Source: Tubiluchus corallicola (Eukaryota; Priapulida; Priapulimorpha; Priapulimorphida; Tubiluchidae). Taken from it: a DNA stretch of 26,697 nt. This document shows, one piece after another, positions 1 to 11,317 of the stretch. The translations under genes were made by a program, and so were the position numbers. The stretch's first letter is position 1. The number at the start of each line of letters is the position of its first letter. The notes beneath the pieces are model-generated. The model was given only the letters and a program-made list of their open reading frames with translations. It was not told where the DNA came from and did no database searches. The DNA is taken from contig JAQGDQ010001428.1 of assembly GCA_030141605.1 (NCBI GenBank), positions 15,001-41,697 on the forward strand, read 5' to 3'.

Positions 1-178
1 TTCAAAAACAATTTTCAACAATTGCTATGATCGTGCGCTGAAGTAATAAGGAAAATCTTCTAAATTAACACCCTTAGCTGCGATGTGATTGCAAATTACC
101 GTCCACGACCAGCCCAGGAGGAAGAGGGGTATTCCATAAAAGCAATCAGTAGCTATAGCCCTTCATCTTCCTGTTCAG

Positions 179-391
179 GTTCGGATGCTGCTGCAGGATG
201 TAGAATTCCTCTTTGATGAAGAGTTCATACCTGAGGTATCAATCACCTCGAAATTTTCAAGTGTGACTGGCAAAGCATGCGTAGTGGGATGCGCCCTTGA
301 CAATTGGCTAGACACGCCCTTGTGCCCTGAGTTTACAATTGACAATTTGGGGACCACCTTGCTTAATAAGAGTATTAAATTTTATCAGTGA
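179..391 (+). other. Possible upstream exon, unassigned
   Basis: A CAG acceptor preceded by a pyrimidine-rich stretch (cttcatcttcctgttcag) is followed by 70 open codons reading VRMLLQDVEFLFDEEF and onward, ending at TGA 389-391. Candidate donors inside it are GAG|gtatca after base 235 (phase 0) and TCAA|gtgtga near base 265 (phase 1, which would fit the next host exon at 3583). The acidic start looks like protein, but I do not recognise a domain and the similarity to the host-gene module is weak. It could be an upstream exon of the host gene or chance. Confidence 0.25.
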
Positions 392-795
392 TGCCAGCTT
401 TTATGGCACATTTAATTTTGTTGCAGTTTATAGAAATCGATTTAAGAAACTGCTAAAAGGCTCTTGCAACTTCATTGATAAAACAGAATTTTTTCATAAT
501 TGCTTCACCTAGACTCCATATCCCTAGGCTGATGGTTCTGTCCATCCATCTCTCTTGTGAATTTATGGTTATCTATATAATGAGCAGACTAATAAATTAC
601 TTGTGGTGTATTAGAAACACTATTAGCCTTTTAGCTTCGTTTATTTGTGGTTATTACTAACTGTGTTTGTGTTTGTTCACAATTATTGTAAAATTAGAAA
701 AAAAATATTTTGTTAATAATGGAACGTTAGTAATAGTCTCAAGATGTCTATTAAAATTAATCATAAGCTTCATCACCATCACCAGCCACTATATT
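392..795. repeat. Intergenic or intronic DNA with dispersed repeat copy 1 (523-640)
   Basis: AT-rich with no credible gene. Bases 523-640 match 22620-22738 in the same orientation; both run from ctaggctgat through gaatttatg and aatgagcaga to cttgtggtgta. They look like two diverged copies, roughly three-quarters or more identical by eye, of one dispersed repeat of unknown class. Confidence 0.6.
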
Positions 796-3444
796 TTAGC
801 AGTACACTTGTGTAATTATGTACTACCTTGGCAGTACACTTGTGTGATTATGTACTACCTTGGCAGTACACTCGTGCGATTCTACCTTGGCAGTACACTT
901 GTGTGATTATGTACTACCTTGGCAGTACACTTGTGTGATTATGTACTACCTTGGCAGTACACTTGTGTGATTATGTACTACCTTGGCAGTACACTCGTAT
1001 GATTCTACCTTGGCAGTGCACTTGTGTGATTATGTACTACCTTGGCAGTACACTTGTGTGACTATGTACTACCTTGGCAGTACACTCGTGCGATTCTACC
1101 TTGGCAGTACACTTGTGTAATTATGTACTACCTTGGCAGTACACTTGTGTGATTATGTACTACCTTGGCAGTACACTCGTATGATTCTACCTTGGCAGTG
1201 CACTTGTGTGATTATGTACTACCTTGACAGTACACTTGTGTGACTATGTACTACCTTGGCAGTACACTCGTGCGATTCTACCTTGGCAGTACACTTGTGT
1301 GACTATGTACTACCTTGGCAGTACACTTGTGTAATTATGTACTACCTTGGCAGTACACTTGTGTGATTATGTACTACCTTGGCAGTACACTCGTGCGATT
1401 CTACCTTGGCAGTACACTTGTGTGACTATGTACTACCTTGGCAGTACACTCGTGTGATACTACCTTGGCAGTACACTCGTGCGATTCTACCTTGGCAGTA
1501 CACTTGTGTGACTATGTACTACCTTGGCAGTACACTCGTGTGATTCTACCTTGGCAGTACACTCGTGCGATTCTACCTTAGCAGTACACTCGTGTGATTA
1601 TGTACTACCTTAGCAGTACACTCGTGTGATTCTACCTTGGCAGTACACTTGTGTGATTATGTACTACCTTGGCAGTACACTCGTGTGATTCTACCTTGGC
1701 AGTACACTCGTGCGATTCTACCTTAGCAGTACACTCGTGTGATTATGTACTACCTTAGCAGTACACTCGTGTGATTCTACCTTGGCAGTACACTTGTGTG
1801 ATTATGTACTACCTTGGCAGTACACTCGTGCGATTCTACCTTGGCAGTACACTCGTGCGATTCTACCTTAGCAGTACACTCGTGTGATTCTACCTTGGCA
1901 GTACACTTGTGTGATTATGTACTACCTTAGCAGTACACTCGTGTGATTCTACCTTGGCAGTACACTTGTGTGATTATGTACTACCTTAGCAGTACACTCG
2001 TGCGATTCTATCTTGGCAGTACACTTGTGTGACTATGTACTACCTTAGCAGTACACTCGTGCGATTCTACCTTGGCAGTACACTTGTGTGATTATGTACT
2101 ACCTTGGCAGTACACTCGTGCGATTCTACCTTGGCAGTACACTTGTATGACTATGTACTACCTTAGCAGTACACTCGTGTGATTCTACCTTGGCAGTACA
2201 CTTGTATGACTATGTACTACCTTAGCAGTACACTCGTGCGATTCTACCTTGGCAGTACACTTGTGTGACTATGTACTACCTTGGCAGTACACTCGTGCGA
2301 TTCTACCTTGTCAGTACACTTGTATGACTATGTACTACCTTAGCAGTACACTCGTGTGATTCTACCTTGGCAGTACACTTGTGTGATTATGTACTACCTT
2401 GGCAGTACACTCGTGCGATTCTACCTTGGCAGTACACTTGTGTGACTATGTACTACCTTGGCAGTACACTCGTGCAATTCTACCTTAGCAGTACACTCGT
2501 GTGATTCTACCTTGGCAGTACACTTTTGTGATTATGTACTACCTTGGCAGTACACTCGCGCGATTCTACCTTGGCAGTACACTTGTGTGATTATGTACTA
2601 CCTTGGCAGTACACTCATGCGATTCTACCTTAGCAGTACACTCGTGTGATTCTACCTTGGCAGTACACTTGTGTGATTATGTACTACCTTAGCAGTACAC
2701 TCGTGCGATTCTACCTTGGCAGTACACTTGTGTGATTATGTACTACCTTGGCAGTACACTCGTGCGATTCTACCTTGGCAGTACACTTGTATGACTATGT
2801 ACTACCTTAGCAGTACACTCGTGTGATTCTACCTTGGCAGTACACTTGTATGACTATGTACTACCTTAGCAGTACACTCGTGCGATTCTACCTTGGCAGT
2901 ACACTTGTGTGTACTACCTTGGCAGTACACTCGTGCGATTCTACCTTGGCAGTACACTTGTATGACTATGTACTACCTTAGCAGTACACTCGTGTGATTC
3001 TACCTTGGCAGTACACTTGTGTGATTATGTACTACCTTGGCAGTACACTCGTGCGATTCTACCTTGGCAGTACACTTGTGTGACTATGTACTACCTTGGC
3101 AGTACACTCGTGCGATTCTACCTTAGCAGTACACTCGTGTGATTCTACCTTGGCAGTACACTTGTGTGACTATGTACTACCTTGGCAGTACACTCGTGTG
3201 ATTCTACCTTGGCAGTACACTCGTGCGATTCTACCTTAGCAGTACACTCGTGTGATTCTACCTTGGCAGTACACTCGTGCGATTCTACCTTAGCAGTACA
3301 CTCGTGTGATTCTACCTTGGCAGTACACTTGTGTGACTATGTACCACCTTGGCAGTACACTCGTGTGATTCTACCTTGGCAGTACACTTGTATGATTATG
3401 TACTACCTTAGCAGTACACTCGAATGATTATGTGTATCTACCTT
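796..3444 (+). repeat. Composite 27/32-bp minisatellite, about 2.6 kb
   Basis: A head-to-tail array of two monomers sharing the core ttggcagtacact. The short form is 27 bp (tail cgtgcgattctacc), the long form 32 bp (tail tgtgtgattatgtactacc). They often alternate, giving a 59-bp higher-order unit, with runs of the short form near 3190-3320. Variants (ggcag/agcag, gcgatt/tgatt/tgact) recur in blocks, as expected from unequal exchange. I estimate 85-90 monomers. The 27-bp form is a multiple of three and leaves spurious open frames such as repeated LAVHSCDST; these are not genes. Confidence 0.95.
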
Positions 3445-3582
3445 CATTTTTTGCATTTTTCCACGTTTAGTTCGTAAATTTTTGTACTTTACAAACTCTT
3501 CTCTGTAATATCTCTCATATACTACGCGTTCTCTACTGTAATACCGTGGACACTAAAAGAAATTTTTTGAATTTGATGTTAG

Positions 3583-3718
3583 GCTCGACATTAGGACTGG
3601 CAGAAGTACAAACACTCACATTGGAGATGACAATGTCGTCCATGAAAACTGATCTTGTTGTTGATATTCTGTTACCAGTAGCTGATAATGAAGCTGAACT
3701 AACAATAGACGATATACG
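3583..3718 (+). CDS. Host-gene exon 1 of those visible: start of first extracellular module
   Basis: The exon lies between acceptor ...gatgttag and the strong donor CG|GTAAGT. It has 2 leading bases, 44 codons and 2 trailing bases, and reads GSTLGLAEVQTLTLEMTM, then a segment with VVDILLPV and AELTIDDI. Alternating hydrophobic residues suggest beta strands of an extracellular sandwich. The stretch DLVVDILLPV...AELTIDDIR aligns by eye with EEVKFNVL...KLRIKNLQ of exon 5, so the gene carries a repeated module. The trailing CG joins the leading G of the next exon to make Arg. The acceptor lacks a good pyrimidine tract, so its exact position is less certain. The encoding gene is partial in this window, and no named family is claimed. 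Confidence 0.7.
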
Positions 3719-3809
3719 GTAAGTACATTTATTTACACCTCAACATTCTGTAAGCCCACATGGCATACTTATCATGTTTGTCTTTGTGGCAGAACTGGAA
3801 ACCAAATGT

Positions 3810-4787
3810 AAGGTTCTTAAAGGACGTTTCTCTAAGGTTCTCTGGGGATAATTCTCCAATGTTGCTTAAGGATAATCATCTAAGGAAAATCTCTCTACGA
3901 TAATTCTTTCAGGATAATTTTATAAGGTTCCCTAAGGATAATTCTCTAAGGTTCCCTAAGGATAATTCTCTAAGGTTCCCTAAGGATAATTGTCTAAGGT
4001 TCCCTAAGGATAATTCTCTAAGGTTCCCTAAGGATAATTCTCTAAGGTTCTCTAAGGATAATTCTCTAAGGTTCTCTAAGGATAATTCTCTAAGGTTCTC
4101 TAAGGACACTTTTTAAGTTTCCCTGAGTATAATTCTCTGAGGCTCTCTAAGAATAATTCTTTAAGTTTCTCTGAGGCAACTGTCTAAGGTTATCTAAGTA
4201 TAATTCTCTAATGTTCCGTAATGATAATTCTCTAAGGCTTTCTAAGAATAATTCTTTGAGTTTTTTCTAAGGAAACTCATTAATTACGTTTAAGGTTATC
4301 TAAGGATAATTGTCTATGGTTCTCTAAACATAATTGTCTAAGGTTCTCTAAAGATACTTCTTTAAAGTTCCCTAAGTATAATTCTCAAGGTTTTTACAGG
4401 GTAGTAGTCTAATGTTCTCTAAGAATAATTCTGTCAGGTTTTCTAAGAACAATTCTTTAAATTTCTCTGAGGTAATTGTTTCAGGTTCTCTAAAAGTACA
4501 ATTTCCTTAAGGTTCTCTAAGGATAAATTATTTAAGAGTCTCTATGGTAATTGTCTAAGTTTCTCTAAGGATCATTCACTAATGCTCGCCAAGGATAATT
4601 CTCCAAGGGTCTTTAAGGCTCATTCGCTAATGCTCTCTAAGGATAATTCTCTAAGGTTTTCTAAGGATAATTCTCCAAGGTTTTCTAAGGATAATTCTCC
4701 AAGGTTTTCTAAGGATAATTCTCCAAGGTTTTCTAAGGATAATTCTCCAAGGTTTTCTAAGGATAATTCTCCAAGCGTCTCTAAGGC
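3810..4787 (+). repeat. 24-bp degenerate tandem array
   Basis: The unit is close to aaggataattctctaaggttctct. It is nearly uniform at 3905-4110 and 4640-4775 and strongly diverged between these. The two 12-bp halves both start ctaagg, suggesting an older 12-bp unit. Because 24 is a multiple of three, both strands show open frames of repeats (FSKDNSPR and SLENLREL types); these are artefacts. It lies in the intron after the exon ending at 3718. Confidence 0.92.
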
Positions 4788-5960
4788 AAAGCCGCATGAA
4801 AGAACACATGTCTTCTTTCAAAGTGAGAAACGTTCTGGTGCAGGCGAAGCTGCGTGTACAGTTACAAACCAGGCCTTGCATTGCTCAACTAACACACTCA
4901 AATGTCCTGTTAGAAACTCCTTTCTCTTTGTTGTTTAGTAAGATCAAAAGAAATCACATAAGCAGGATGCACTGAATATGCTAGATTGTAGAAAAAAGTT
5001 AATTTAAATTATAAAACTTTAAGGCCTATACTAACACTGGACCAAGTTTTCACTTTAAAAAGCTAAGAATTGGAAAACAGCTTTTGATTCCTAAAACTGT
5101 ATAATTTGCGGAATTAACAAAATTCTCTGTCAGGATTTTCTAATCGGTTTGCAATTCTAATTTTTGCTGATTTTTGAAGGAGGCAATAATCATAGACAAA
5201 TGTTTGTACTGAATTGCCTATAACGCGATCAGGGTGATAGTATGGTGACTCAGGAGAGCCAAGTCAATATCTTTTTTATTTATAGCCCTTGGGCACTAGG
5301 TGTTTTCTATCAAAAACAAACACAGACGTAATTTTTTTAGCCTGCATAAATCCGAAATTTAGTGTTCCTTAAAAGATGTGTTTTGTCTTATAAATTGTTT
5401 ATGAAAACCAATGTAAAAATTGGTCCTTGAAATGCGACAACCACAGAGACTATGCTAGATGCGAGCACATGTCTTTAGGTTGCACTGAAGCATATCGCAA
5501 AGCAGCGGCCGACCAGCAAGTGGCACATGGCATTTGTTAGTATATGTAGTTTGTACTGGAGAGAAAAGAATTATGTAATAAATGTGAAAAGGGAAAAGTA
5601 AGGTAGGTCAGTAAGAACAGGATAGCGCTAAAAACAGTTTGGAGAAAGAAGGTCATGGGAGTAGGTTTACATATTATAGTTTTAGTTTTTTGAGAGGTGA
5701 TTATATTCTCATTTTTGTAGGAGTGTAATTATAATCATAAAATAGTTTGTATTAATGAAGAGAAATTTTGTATACGTATAGTTATAATAGTTTTCAAGGA
5801 ATATGTTATGAAAGGAGTAAGGAAGACAAAAAACAAATACAAATACAGGTTTTTGGAGTCGTAAGAAGGAACTTGAGAGTCGAGTTTCGGCTGTTATTTG
5901 TTTGTATCCGCGCATGCGTGTTGACCTTTCTCGTAGTTCACAGTCACGTTATTATTACAG
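4788..5960. other. Intron sequence, nothing recognised
   Basis: AT-rich unique-looking DNA between the 24-bp array and the next host exon. No gene, RNA or clear element seen. The acceptor at its end is attattacag. Confidence 0.5.
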
Positions 5961-6115
5961 GGTCGTATATGCAGGGCCTAACATAGGCTGCATGGTGGGA
6001 GATACAGGACTGGCTGAACTTACACCAACTATAACCTATTCTTCTACTTTACTCTCTCCAAATAATGGACAGATAAACCAGGCGATCATTGATTTTGGAT
6101 ACGTAACTCAGTCAG
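5961..6115 (+). CDS. Host-gene exon 2: middle of first extracellular module
   Basis: The exon has acceptor attattacag and donor CAG|GTAAAA. It has 1 leading base, 51 codons and 1 trailing base, in phase with exons on both sides. It encodes VVYAGPNIGCMVGDTGLAEL, then a segment with TPTITYSST and ending IIDFGYVTQSG. The 'hydrophobic-D-x-G-x-V-T' ending followed by an acidic linker and a new strand is reminiscent of repeated beta-sandwich modules in large animal cell-surface and matrix proteins. A single Cys (IGCM) aligns with the Cys of exon 5 (ISSC), supporting two copies of one module. The function of the module is unknown to me. Confidence 0.75.
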
Positions 6116-6211
6116 GTAAAATAGCATCTTACCGATTAATACTTATTTATTAAATATATCCACAACGATCATTACAGCATTATGCATAAAAGTATTTAAT
6201 AACATATTTAT

Positions 6212-6424
6212 TATAGGTTTTACACGTCAAATGTAGACACAGGAAAATTCAAATGTGACTTAGGTAAGTCAAATGTAGATATAGGACATTTGACTTGACA
6301 TGTGTCTACATTTGACTTACCAAAAAACTCTCAAGATTTCTTGAAAACCATTGTTAACACATTTGAACTACCTAAGTCTACATTTGAGTTAACGCAGGTC
6401 TACATTTGACATGTAAAACCTATA
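6212..6424. mobile_element. 213-bp foldback MITE with near-perfect terminal inverted repeats
   Basis: Left end tataggttttacacgtcaaa and right end tttgacatgtaaaacctata are inverted copies over about 26 bp with one mismatch (c/t). Internal copies of tcaaatgtagac and its complement gtctacatttga recur several times, so most of the element can fold on itself. The ends are TATAGG...CCTATA, consistent with a TA target duplication but not proof of it. There is no coding capacity. It sits in the intron after exon 2. Confidence 0.85.
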
Positions 6425-7071
6425 TTATGTACACAAGATGCCAAGCCGCAAATGACCCGTGGGGTACTCAAGATGTAATCACTTGTTTAAAGCACCCCAA
6501 ATGACTGTGGACTGAGTGTAATAGAAAAGAGTAGTAAAGGGGTAGAAAGAAAGGTTAATAGAGAATAGAAAGAAGGAGAAAGATGTGATGGTATCTGTAT
6601 GAAGTAAAGTGAACTATAGAAATGTAAAAATTGACATAGCCAGCAACGCAATACAGGGATCCACTTTATGCACCATTTTAATTTGCAAGTTGCTTCATAA
6701 GCATCACTTAATTATGAAATAGAGGATCAATAGCAGACGCTTGAAGAAAAATTTGATCATAAAGGAAATTGTGAAAGTTGGTTTGGTGCCTTCGTATTCC
6801 ATGCTGTTGGCAGTTACTTATAGTATCTTTCTCGCGTCCATTTTTATTTCAAGACAGAAGAGCAATCAAAACTCTTCACTTTTGTCCTTCAATGTTTCCT
6901 TTCCTTCAGTTGGTCTTTAAATATCAGCTCATTTCATTTTTGCTACTGTTTATAGTCGATTAACTGCGTTATCGTCTCTAGATGATTCAAACAAATGTTT
7001 GTGCTTACGAACGAATTACGCAATTTTTTTATGTAGGCGTGGCCAGTTGGTGTGTCTCATACCTTTTAAGA
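6425..7071. other. Intron sequence, nothing recognised
   Basis: AT-rich DNA between the MITE and a retroelement tail. No gene or element recognised. Confidence 0.5.
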
Positions 7072-7230
7072 TAAGATGAGATGAGATGAGATGGAATGGG
7101 ATGGGATAAGATAGGATAGGATTCGATAAGATATTATTTATTTTCGTCGGTATGATATAAACAGTACATATTTGTAAAACATGAGCTTATAGCTCGTAAA
7201 CCGATATCAAACATAATGTATATGAGCGAT
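7072..7230 (-). mobile_element. 3' tail of a non-LTR element (minus strand) with pentamer microsatellite
   Basis: Read on the minus strand, a unique segment with a short stem (GAGCT 7183-7187 with AGCTC 7191-7195) leads to aaaataaataat and then a degenerate pentamer run of the atctt/atctc type (7072-7130). A stem-loop followed by an A-rich end and a simple-repeat tail is the usual layout of LINE or SINE 3' ends. The upstream extent is not determined. Confidence 0.5.
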
Positions 7231-8127
7231 AACATGGTAATAATATGTACTTCTTAAAATCTTTTGGATGCCACCAGAGGTATTGGTACAAGAAAAATTT
7301 AAAACTACATGAAGACAGTAAAAATTGAGACAGTAAAAATTTTGGGCAGTAAATTTTCTAAAGTTTACACAAAAAGCTATCTAGGTCAATAAAAAAATTT
7401 CTGCCAACATTTCAGCATTTAATTACGATATTCAGCATTTAATTACGACTTAACAAATTTACAAATTGCACATTTACAGGATACACCAGTCCATGAGTTA
7501 ATTAGACGTTTAAATTCCCCAAGATTTTCGGCCATTCGGAGACAGTTTGGTAATTCACTCTACATTCCACATCCAACGTCTGCATTGATTTGATATACTG
7601 CAAAATATCAGCTGCTTTCAGAATGTGGTCAGAATATTTATTGAAATCAAATAGGTTCTGAAGCAGAATTCTGATTATTGCAATCAGTATTTATGGTAGG
7701 ATTTATCAGAACTTTGCAAATCTTACTTGGACCAGACATAATGAATATACACCAAGACGTTGTAGAAAAAATATGGCGAACATTTCATTAGCTATATGGG
7801 ACCAGTCCTATGGAATAGACTAAGCTGCAATTCAAAATGTAGTCACTCCCTTTCAACTTTAAAAAAACCGCCAGAAAAGAAATATTTCAAAAGTATTGAG
7901 AGTAACACAGTTTGATAATGGTAATCACCTGCATTCTTTTTCTACAGTAATCTTAATAAAACGTGACTATGCTTAACACGTTACTGAACGCTTTATAATC
8001 ATGATCACAGTTTTTCTTAGTTCTCGCTTCATTTCAACTTTCATTCACTACTCCCCCCCCCCACCAACTTTTATGTATATTTTATTATTATTTCAATTAT
8101 TAATCACTTCTTTAAGTTTTCCACGTA
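7231..8127. other. Intron sequence, no gene seen
   Basis: No convincing open frame. There is a small direct repeat of cagcatttaattacga near 7412-7448 and a poly-C run at about 8051-8062. Confidence 0.45.
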
Positions 8128-8345
8128 CAGTTTGGCCTGTCAAGCTATGCTTTTAGGCTCAAACTGTATGCACCAAAATTATTCTGTAATGTAATTTGCA
8201 CATGTATATGCTGCATAAGAATCTCTTTTGTAATTTCTGCATAATATTGCATTTATATTTATATTTACTTCAGTGAAATTATCTGTATTTTTATTATAAC
8301 TGTTAGATGCACAGTGGAAATAAATAAACTTATAACTTATAAATG
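8128..8345 (+). mobile_element. Candidate 3' end of a plus-strand non-LTR element
   Basis: An inverted pair, cagtttggcct (8128-8138) with aggctcaaactg (8155-8166), is followed about 150 bp later by ggaaataaataaacttataa with a short tandem cttataa tail. This matches the stem-loop plus A-rich tail layout of LINE 3' ends. No coding part is visible upstream, so the class is not assigned. Confidence 0.4.
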
Positions 8346-9323
8346 GATATCAGTATATAAATAGATATACTGTATGCAGATGGTGTGACAATACAACACT
8401 GAGTATGTAGCTGAACTTTATGGACCACTCTTGTCGTGAACAAGAATAAAACTTGTTTTTACTATTCGTTATTGCATTAGATTGAATATTTTTATCTAAA
8501 GTTTGTTCTCGAAAAGTTCAGTAGTGTTTGATGTCCATTGCCGTGTCACCTGTATAGCTTTGTAAGTGAAAGCAACAAAGAAATTGTAATTGTAATATCC
8601 TTTTGTGTTATTTATTTCCACTTCAATCAAAATATTTTTACAAAATTTATCCCAAAAAGACACTGAGTTTCTATACAATACTCATAATAAATAATTTTTC
8701 GTTTGCCTGCAAGCAAGAGTTAAAGAAGACCTTGTGCATTGTGACAAAGGAGTGGTAAGGGTTAGGCAAACAAAAGACTAAAAGTATTAGTGGTTAAAGT
8801 GAAGGGTTAAAACATCATGATGTACTTATTTACATTATCACTTCATAACATACAATCTGTAAATAAAAATATATAAGTGTTAGTAGACGACACAACATAT
8901 TGCAATTCAACATTTAATCATGGGAATTTCTATCCTGACACCTACAGTACCTTTGTGAAATTTAAAGAAAGATTTGCCTCTAAACGTGGTTAAACACCTG
9001 CTCCGCCAACTTTCACGGTGGTCAGGTCTTTCCAACAAGTTATTTCCTGCCACGGATTTTATACAAGGCCTATTCATTAAACAATTACACGTTTAATGAC
9101 TCGATAAGACAGGTTTTCTATATACACAAACTACATAAGTAATTATGTAGTCTTTCTTTAAGTACTTCGTACAGTTATTTATACAGAGCGAATATTAAGT
9201 CATCAGTCATTTATTTCACATTACACATTTACAATAGTTTCATGTACAATATCTAGTGAAAGGGCCTACAATGGATATAATACAAATAAGAAATACTGCA
9301 CAGGAAAAGCCTCAAACACTGTT
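8346..9323. other. Intron sequence, no gene seen
   Basis: AT-rich with only short spurious frames. A small palindrome, actacataagtaattatgta, occurs near 9131-9151. Confidence 0.45.
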
Positions 9324-9429
9324 TACCTATATACGAAGGTAAATGTGTTGTGGGCAATCAAAAAGCAGAGCTTGTTCACTTATACACGAAGGTAAATGTG
9401 TTGTGGGCAATCAAAAAGCAGAGCTTGTT
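9324..9429 (+). repeat. Two-copy 53-bp tandem duplication
   Basis: The block beginning acgaaggtaaatgtgttgtg and ending gcagagcttgtt occurs from 9333 and again from 9386, nearly identical, so the duplication is recent. Confidence 0.9.
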
Positions 9430-9670
9430 AGATCGTCCCACACAGTGATAGAAAAAAAGTAATGGAGATAATCTGAAAATTTAAAGTGAATCGTGATAAA
9501 AAATATTAGTGCTTAAAATGGAATGATGTAATGAATGAAGTTCATATATGGGATGATATAAAATAGACTATTATTTGTTAATAGTATGTAAAATTAAGAT
9601 AACTTGATTAAGCTAACACCACTGTTTTGCAACTACTGTGAGGATGGATACTGATAGAAATTTTGATTAC

Positions 9671-10018
9671 TCACTGATACTTACTTAAAATTTGATTTTT
9701 TAGCATTTTTTGCAATCTAGTCATAGATCTGCTATTTTTTGCAGATTGACAAATCTCATTCCAGACTTTTGGTCCTTGATATATTATAAAATGTTTAGCT
9801 ATGTTGGTTCTACAGAAAGGCACAATGTATTGATTATATCTTGTATTATGTCTCTTAGATGTCAATTTGACAGGAATTGCAAAAAACTTAGGAAATAGTC
9901 TATTATTGCATTTATACATGAATACTGCAATATTCAATTTAATTAAATCATCTAATTGCATAATTCTACGTTCACGGTAATGAAGTAAAGGTACTTCACT
10001 ACCGTGAATGTAGGCCAT
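9671..10018 (-). pseudogene. C-terminal remnant of a LINE reverse transcriptase ORF (Jockey/CR1-like)
   Basis: A 115-codon open stretch on the minus strand. It shows the C-terminal signature seen after the reverse transcriptase domain of Jockey/CR1-type non-LTR elements: LLHYRERRIMQLDDLIKLN, then VFMYKCNNRLFPKFF, a basic segment with TRYNQY, then GPKVWNEICQSAKNS and a short basic tail. The 'FMYK...LP..F' and 'GPKVWN' blocks are typical of these proteins. No reverse transcriptase catalytic part or endonuclease is present next to it, so this is a 5'-truncated copy, the common fate of such elements. It lies antisense in the host-gene intron. Clade assignment is by motif memory only. Confidence 0.8.
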
Positions 10019-10232
10019 ACATTAACCTTACAAATTTTCGTTGCAACGTTTTTAAGCATTTTACTTTAGATGCATATTAATTTGTTTACTTCGGAAACGA
10101 GCTTCAAACAACTCTGCAAACCGTGCAGTCTGAACACAAAATCTACGACAGCACAAGGTCTGCATACAGCACACATTGACTACGCTTTGTATTAAGAATT
10201 ACAGTTTTAACTTCGCTACGTTGCTATTTCAG
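10019..10232. other. Intron sequence before exon 3
   Basis: Nothing recognised except the acceptor ttgctatttcag that ends it. Confidence 0.5.
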
Positions 10233-10294
10233 CTTTGTGGGTGAGACTTAGAGATGACTGGAGACAAACAGAGACAGATGATTCGCTTATAACG
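10233..10294 (+). CDS. Host-gene exon 3: 62-nt microexon linking module parts
   Basis: This short exon runs from acceptor ttgctatttcag to donor ACG|GTATGA. It has 2 leading bases and 20 codons, with the split first codon giving Ala, and encodes ALWVRLRDDWRQTETDDSLI plus T. It is the only stretch I found between exons 2 and 4 that satisfies both phases: it needs phase 1 on entry and must leave phase 0. The joined protein reads FGYVTQSG-ALWVRLRDDWRQ...DDSLIT-IEVDVKLSDH, in which an acidic linker runs straight into a beta strand. Too short for ordinary gene finding, so support is phase plus context; RNA data would settle it. Confidence 0.6.
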
Positions 10295-11317
10295 GTATGA
10301 GTCTTTTTTTATCTATTTTTTGGTCATTTTGTCTAATCATCGACTTTGCCATTAAATTAAACTATGGCTTAATAATTTATTATGTATATGAACAGTATTG
10401 TCACTTGGCTAAACTAGCATAATTATCATAATAATGCACTACATAAACTAGCACAATATGTCGTCCCTTAAAGCGCAAGAAAACCCTGCATAAACATAAA
10501 GCTTAAAAAATTCGTTTTGAAATTTTATACCACTTACATACTGCCTTTTTGCGTGCAGGACTTCAATCGGCAGTAACGCTGTATAAAACATGTAGATTTA
10601 AACTCCCGCGATGACCGTTAGACGCAGCCATTTTGACGAGAGATCATTTCAAACAAATTTACATAACATTGCAGTTTAAAAAAATAATCAGAGCATTCGT
10701 AGCACGCGCGCTACTAACTATGTAAAATTTTAAATTACTGTATTTTGTCAGTAAGATTTAAAATACGTTTTGGGTTAGTGAGTGGTGCACCCTGGATCCT
10801 CATATCGGTAAATGATTTACCAATTGATGAAAACATTTTAAATAACTAAAATATTTTTCTGGTTACATAAGTCTTTCTAGCCGATAAGCGAAATGCTAAG
10901 TCATATAGATTTGCATGAAAAGTTGTTGAGACATAATCTAACATTGTCTTTTATTCCGCTGATTTACGTTTGCGTCTTTGACGTCATGTAATGGCGGTGT
11001 CGGAACAGTATTGCGGGAGATTTAAAATGAAGACAAACAAAAATTCCTTTTAATGAGAGAACGATATGTGCATAAAATTGCTATAAAGCGATAATTTTTA
11101 AAGTGATTTTTCTGAAAAATACTTCAGGTACCCATTTCTTGTCCTGTAACTCCGTCTGCAACAATTACTTAATATACACTGCTATCTATTTACACACTAT
11201 AAGTAAATGAAGACCATTATAAGGTTTTATGACTAATGAAAGCATACGCGTATGTAGTTTGAAGATAGCACAAGCTGTCTAAATTTAAGGAAGCCGGCCT
11301 TTTTGCCAGATAGTTCT
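10295..11317. repeat. Intron with imperfect inverted repeat, possible old MITE (about 10590-11030)
   Basis: gatttaaactcccgcgatga (10595-10614), continuing to a cgcagccatttt block, is mirrored by an inverted, diverged partner ending ttgcgggagatttaaaatga (about 10978-11030), roughly 70 percent identical by eye. It may be a degraded inverted-repeat transposon of about 430 bp. No gene seen. A tttatt at about 10951 is an AATAAA on the minus strand. Confidence 0.35.

Noticed and set aside
2458-3427. Repeat proteins of the LAVHSCDST type
   Set aside because: The 27-bp monomer is a multiple of three, so open frames are expected; the 32-bp monomer breaks them.
3909-4938. SLENLREL and FSKDNSPR repeat proteins
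   Set aside because: Both strands are open over the same 24-bp array, which points to repeat periodicity rather than coding.
5768-5986. Plus-strand frame overlapping exon 2
   Set aside because: Wrong frame for the exon-phase chain.
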